A stretch of 7,597 bases of DNA from VEQN01 sp036405975 (lineage in GTDB: Bacteria > Patescibacteriota > Minisyncoccia > Phycocordibacterales > CAIZLB01): assembly GCA_036405975.1 (NCBI GenBank), contig DASWWM010000008.1, positions 1 through 7,597 of the forward strand, given 5' to 3'. Below the pieces are notes generated by a model. The model did no database searches, was not told the origin of the DNA, and saw only the letters and a program-made list of their open reading frames with translations. Of this stretch, positions 5,926 to 7,597 are shown in pieces. Positions within the stretch are counted from its first letter, which is position 1. Each line of letters opens with the position of its first letter. The translations under genes were made by a program, and so were the position numbers.

Positions 5926-5939
5926 ATTGGTATTATACT
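5911..5939 (+). promoter_or_regulatory. Promoter of the DUF805 gene (leaderless)
   Basis: TTGTTG (5911-5916) and TATACT (5934-5939) have a 17-base spacer. An overlapping extended -10, TGG plus TATTAT (5928-5936), is an alternative. The element overlaps the end of the EVE gene. Transcription from TATACT would begin about one base before the ATG at 5947, so the mRNA should be leaderless. Confidence 0.6.
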
Positions 5940-5946
5940 TATCCTC

Positions 5947-6660
5947 ATGAGCAATCACGGAATCGTCTCCTTTATAAAAATGAAGCTTGAGCATGCCGTT
6001 CATCCGAACGAGATCAGGAACATGCTGAACCGGGCGGGCTTTTCCGAAGAACATATCAAGGAAGGGTTCGATCATATCAAAAAGGCATATCACGATGTCC
6101 ACCAGGATCTGGTCGCGCAGAACGGATTTCTTCCGCCTCTGAGCAAGGTCTTCCATAAAGAGCGTCTCGATGCCGACCATTCGGTTCGGGTGCAGAAAGG
6201 TCTTTTCTCTGGCAGGCTCAGGAGAAAGGATTTCATTCTCGGATTCCTATTCTTCTTTGGAATCGGCTATGTGACTCTCGTCGCCGGAGCATTCGCATTC
6301 GCGCTTCTTGCTCCCGGGGTCTATGCGGCAATACTTGACCATGCTTCAGGGTCGGAAGGGTACGTGCTCATCATGGCTGTTCCATTCGTGCTTGCCCCGA
6401 TCACGGTGATGATGCTTTCGCTTATCACTCGAAGGCTTCACAACCTTGAACTGCCGGGCATTCTGAGCTTGCTGTTCCTGGCGTTTTTCATCCCGCCTAC
6501 GACTGGCAATATGTTCGATTTCGGCCACTGGGCCCTGTACACGGCTCTCGCAGTCCTATTCGTTGTACTGTTAGCCAAGAAGGGGGACCCGAAGCCTAAC
6601 AGGCACGGTGCCTTGCCAGAAAGTCGGGGCTCGTTCTTCAAACGGATATTTAATACATAA
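5947..6660 (+). CDS. DUF805 membrane protein with short N-terminal helical domain
   Basis: A 237-residue integral membrane protein. Residues about 5-45 (FIKMKLEHAVHPNEIRNMLNRAGF given here as positions 9-32, then SEEHIKEGF) form a small helical module, a type I recall from many Patescibacteria membrane proteins, with the pattern of a helix, PxEIR, a glycine turn and a closing helix. The DUF805 part begins at FSGRLRRKDFILGF (87-100) and includes the family's RRLHN motif (162-166; usually RRLHD). Four hydrophobic stretches are seen at about 96-125, 139-160, 170-184 and 195-211, ending in a positively charged tail (KRIF). DUF805 proteins such as E. coli YhaH/YhaI are inner-membrane proteins of unknown function. 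The start at 5947 fits a promoter immediately upstream. The next gene follows after 38 bases. Confidence 0.85.
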   Translation: MSNHGIVSFIKMKLEHAVHPNEIRNMLNRAGFSEEHIKEGFDHIKKAYHDVHQDLVAQNGFLPPLSKVFHKERLDADHSVRVQKGLFSGRLRRKDFILGFLFFFGIGYVTLVAGAFAFALLAPGVYAAILDHASGSEGYVLIMAVPFVLAPITVMMLSLITRRLHNLELPGILSLLFLAFFIPPTTGNMFDFGHWALYTALAVLFVVLLAKKGDPKPNRHGALPESRGSFFKRIFNT

Positions 6661-6698
6661 TCAATGCGCGGGCGACTCGTTCTGCCTGATCAACAATC

Positions 6699-7016
6699 AT
6701 GAATCCAAATACACTCATACATGCAGACATCTTTTTCTTCATCACGTCGATCGTTACGGTCGTCCTCGGACTTGTGCTTGTAGTCGTGCTGTACTATGCG
6801 GCAAAGGCTGCAAAGTCAGTCTCGATCATCGCTGACCGGATCGAAAAGGAGAGCGAGAAAGTCGCTGAGGACATAGACGACCTCAGGGAACGGATCAAAG
6901 AAGAAGGGGCAAAGGTTTCAGGGTTCACAAAATGGGTCGGGTCATTTCTCCTTGGGCAGGTGGTCAAGAAGGCGAAGGGAAGCCGGCGATCGGCTCGGAA
7001 CGCTGATGCCGAATAG
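6699..7016 (+). CDS. Small membrane protein with one helix and a cytoplasmic coiled coil
   Basis: A 105-residue protein with a single transmembrane helix at about 11-34, followed by a charged helical stretch (about 36-72; RIEKESEKVAEDIDDLRERI region) with heptad-like spacing of Val, Ile and Leu. A shorter hydrophobic patch, WVGSFLLGQVV (79-89), precedes a basic tail (KKAKGSRRSAR). The layout resembles DUF948-type or YtxH-type small membrane proteins, but no family motif is decisive. The start at 6699 is the only ATG that keeps the helix near the N-terminus. No clear promoter or ribosome binding site is visible in the 38 bases after the DUF805 gene, so co-transcription with it is likely. Function unknown. 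Confidence 0.75.
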   Translation: MNPNTLIHADIFFFITSIVTVVLGLVLVVVLYYAAKAAKSVSIIADRIEKESEKVAEDIDDLRERIKEEGAKVSGFTKWVGSFLLGQVVKKAKGSRRSARNADAE

Positions 7017-7077
7017 GCAACATGATGGAGAGGCCACACTCTTCCTGTCCATTTACCCGTACATCAAAATCCAGCCG

Positions 7078-7086
7078 TGATATACT
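7078..7086 (+). promoter_or_regulatory. Extended -10 promoter of the lysine-rich protein gene
   Basis: TGA plus TATACT forms an extended -10 identical to the one at 4232-4240 over the 12-mer GTGATATACTTA. No matching -35 box is seen. Transcription would start near 7093, leaving a leader of about 30 bases that is AT-rich close to the ATG at 7124 and lacks a Shine-Dalgarno site. Confidence 0.6.
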
Positions 7087-7123
7087 TAATGAGGTTCTAA
7101 TAGTCATTACGTAAATTAAATTT

Positions 7124-7564
7124 ATGGCAAAGAAAACTACAAACAAATCAAATCAGTCACACGGACACGGTCTTGCTATTCTCGGTGGGCTCGCAGCTGC
7201 GGCGGCAGCGGGAGCATACTTCGTATACGGATCAGGAACTCAGGACACTAAGAAGGCGGTTAAGAAAGTAAAGGGCTGGGCTCTCCGGGCCAAAGGCGAG
7301 GTTCTCGAAAGGATCGAGAAGATCAAGGAGATCGACGAGAAGCTGTACAGCGATGCCGTCGATGCGGTCATGAAGAAGTATGAGAAGGTCAAGAATGTCG
7401 ATGTCTCAGAAGTGGTCAAGCTTGCGAAGGAAATGAAGAGCCATTGGAAGAGCATCAAGAAGGAACTTTCTGCCGGAGCCGGAGTTGCCAAGAAGTCTGG
7501 AAAGGCAGCGGCAAAGGTTGCGAAGAAGGTCACTAAGAATGTGACGAAGGCAATCACTGAGTAA
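7124..7564 (+). CDS. Lysine-rich protein with N-terminal glycine/alanine membrane helix
   Basis: A 146-residue basic protein of unknown function. A short polar N-terminus with HGHG (13-16) leads into a small-residue hydrophobic helix (about 16-36, GLAILGGLAAAAAAGAYF region), similar in style to YtxH-type gas-vesicle or stress membrane proteins. Residues 41-112 form a charged, probably coiled helix with many Lys and Glu. The C-terminus (about 117-146) alternates Ala, Lys and Val (for example AAAKVAKKVTK), like the tails of histone H1-like or AlgP-type proteins. If the N-terminal helix spans the membrane, the tail could touch nucleic acid or the acidic cell envelope; which side it faces is not clear. 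It has its own extended -10 promoter. The stop is followed by 33 bases to the window end, with no terminator visible. Confidence 0.78.
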   Translation: MAKKTTNKSNQSHGHGLAILGGLAAAAAAGAYFVYGSGTQDTKKAVKKVKGWALRAKGEVLERIEKIKEIDEKLYSDAVDAVMKKYEKVKNVDVSEVVKLAKEMKSHWKSIKKELSAGAGVAKKSGKAAAKVAKKVTKNVTKAITE

Positions 7565-7597
7565 TCTGCATATTTTGAAATTGGAAAAGGCGCATCT

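Noticed and set aside
6661..6698. Possible promoter for the coiled-coil protein gene around TGATCA
   Set aside because: No hexamer here comes close to the -10 form seen elsewhere in the window, and no -35 partner is present.
7017..7060. Possible hairpin with AGAG/CTCT arms after the coiled-coil protein gene
   Set aside because: The stem is very short and no T run follows; it gives no support for a terminator.

Overview
The window looks like a chromosomal piece of a Candidate Phyla Radiation (Patescibacteria) bacterium, most likely of the Parcubacteria group. This is inferred from gene style: small single-span or low-complexity membrane proteins, a Pif1-like helicase, a compact LexA next to a tiny basic protein, an EVE-domain protein, a DUF805 protein with a short helical N-terminal domain, and almost no Shine-Dalgarno sites. 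No rRNA or other phylogenetic marker is present, so the placement is tentative. Base composition is moderate and even. I see no mobile element, CRISPR array, tRNA or rRNA. Every gene lies on the + strand.

Layout. Positions 2-295 hold the C-terminal end of an ABC exporter ATPase. Positions 349-1719 encode a secreted, membrane-anchored surface protein with two Ig-like repeats, a Tyr/Gln-rich stretch and a VPSTG motif just before a C-terminal transmembrane helix. A perfect stem-loop followed by T's (1789-1824) ends that unit. Positions 1852-3294 encode a Pif1-family DNA helicase. Positions 3330-3358 are a near-consensus promoter whose spacer holds a palindrome of the Gram-positive LexA type (GAAC-N4-GTTC). 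It drives a 65-aa basic protein (3420-3617) and lexA (3653-4228), so it looks like a self-regulated SOS unit.

The second half begins with a single-pass protein that has a long disordered Pro/Ser/Ala-rich cytoplasmic arm (4250-5374). It overlaps by one base (TAATG) an EVE-domain protein (5374-5925). A DUF805 membrane protein (5947-6660), a one-helix coiled-coil membrane protein (6699-7016) and a lysine-rich, membrane-anchored protein (7124-7564) follow.

The most coherent signals are regulatory. Four of the genes have a good -10 box only 7-9 bases before the start codon, which predicts leaderless mRNAs. The DNA-damage circuit is readable end to end: promoter, operator, small co-transcribed protein, and LexA with an intact cleavage site and Ser/Lys dyad. 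I found no clear evidence of a wholly new defence or mobile system. The best candidates for novelty are the small protein under the LexA operator and the VPSTG-type surface protein.
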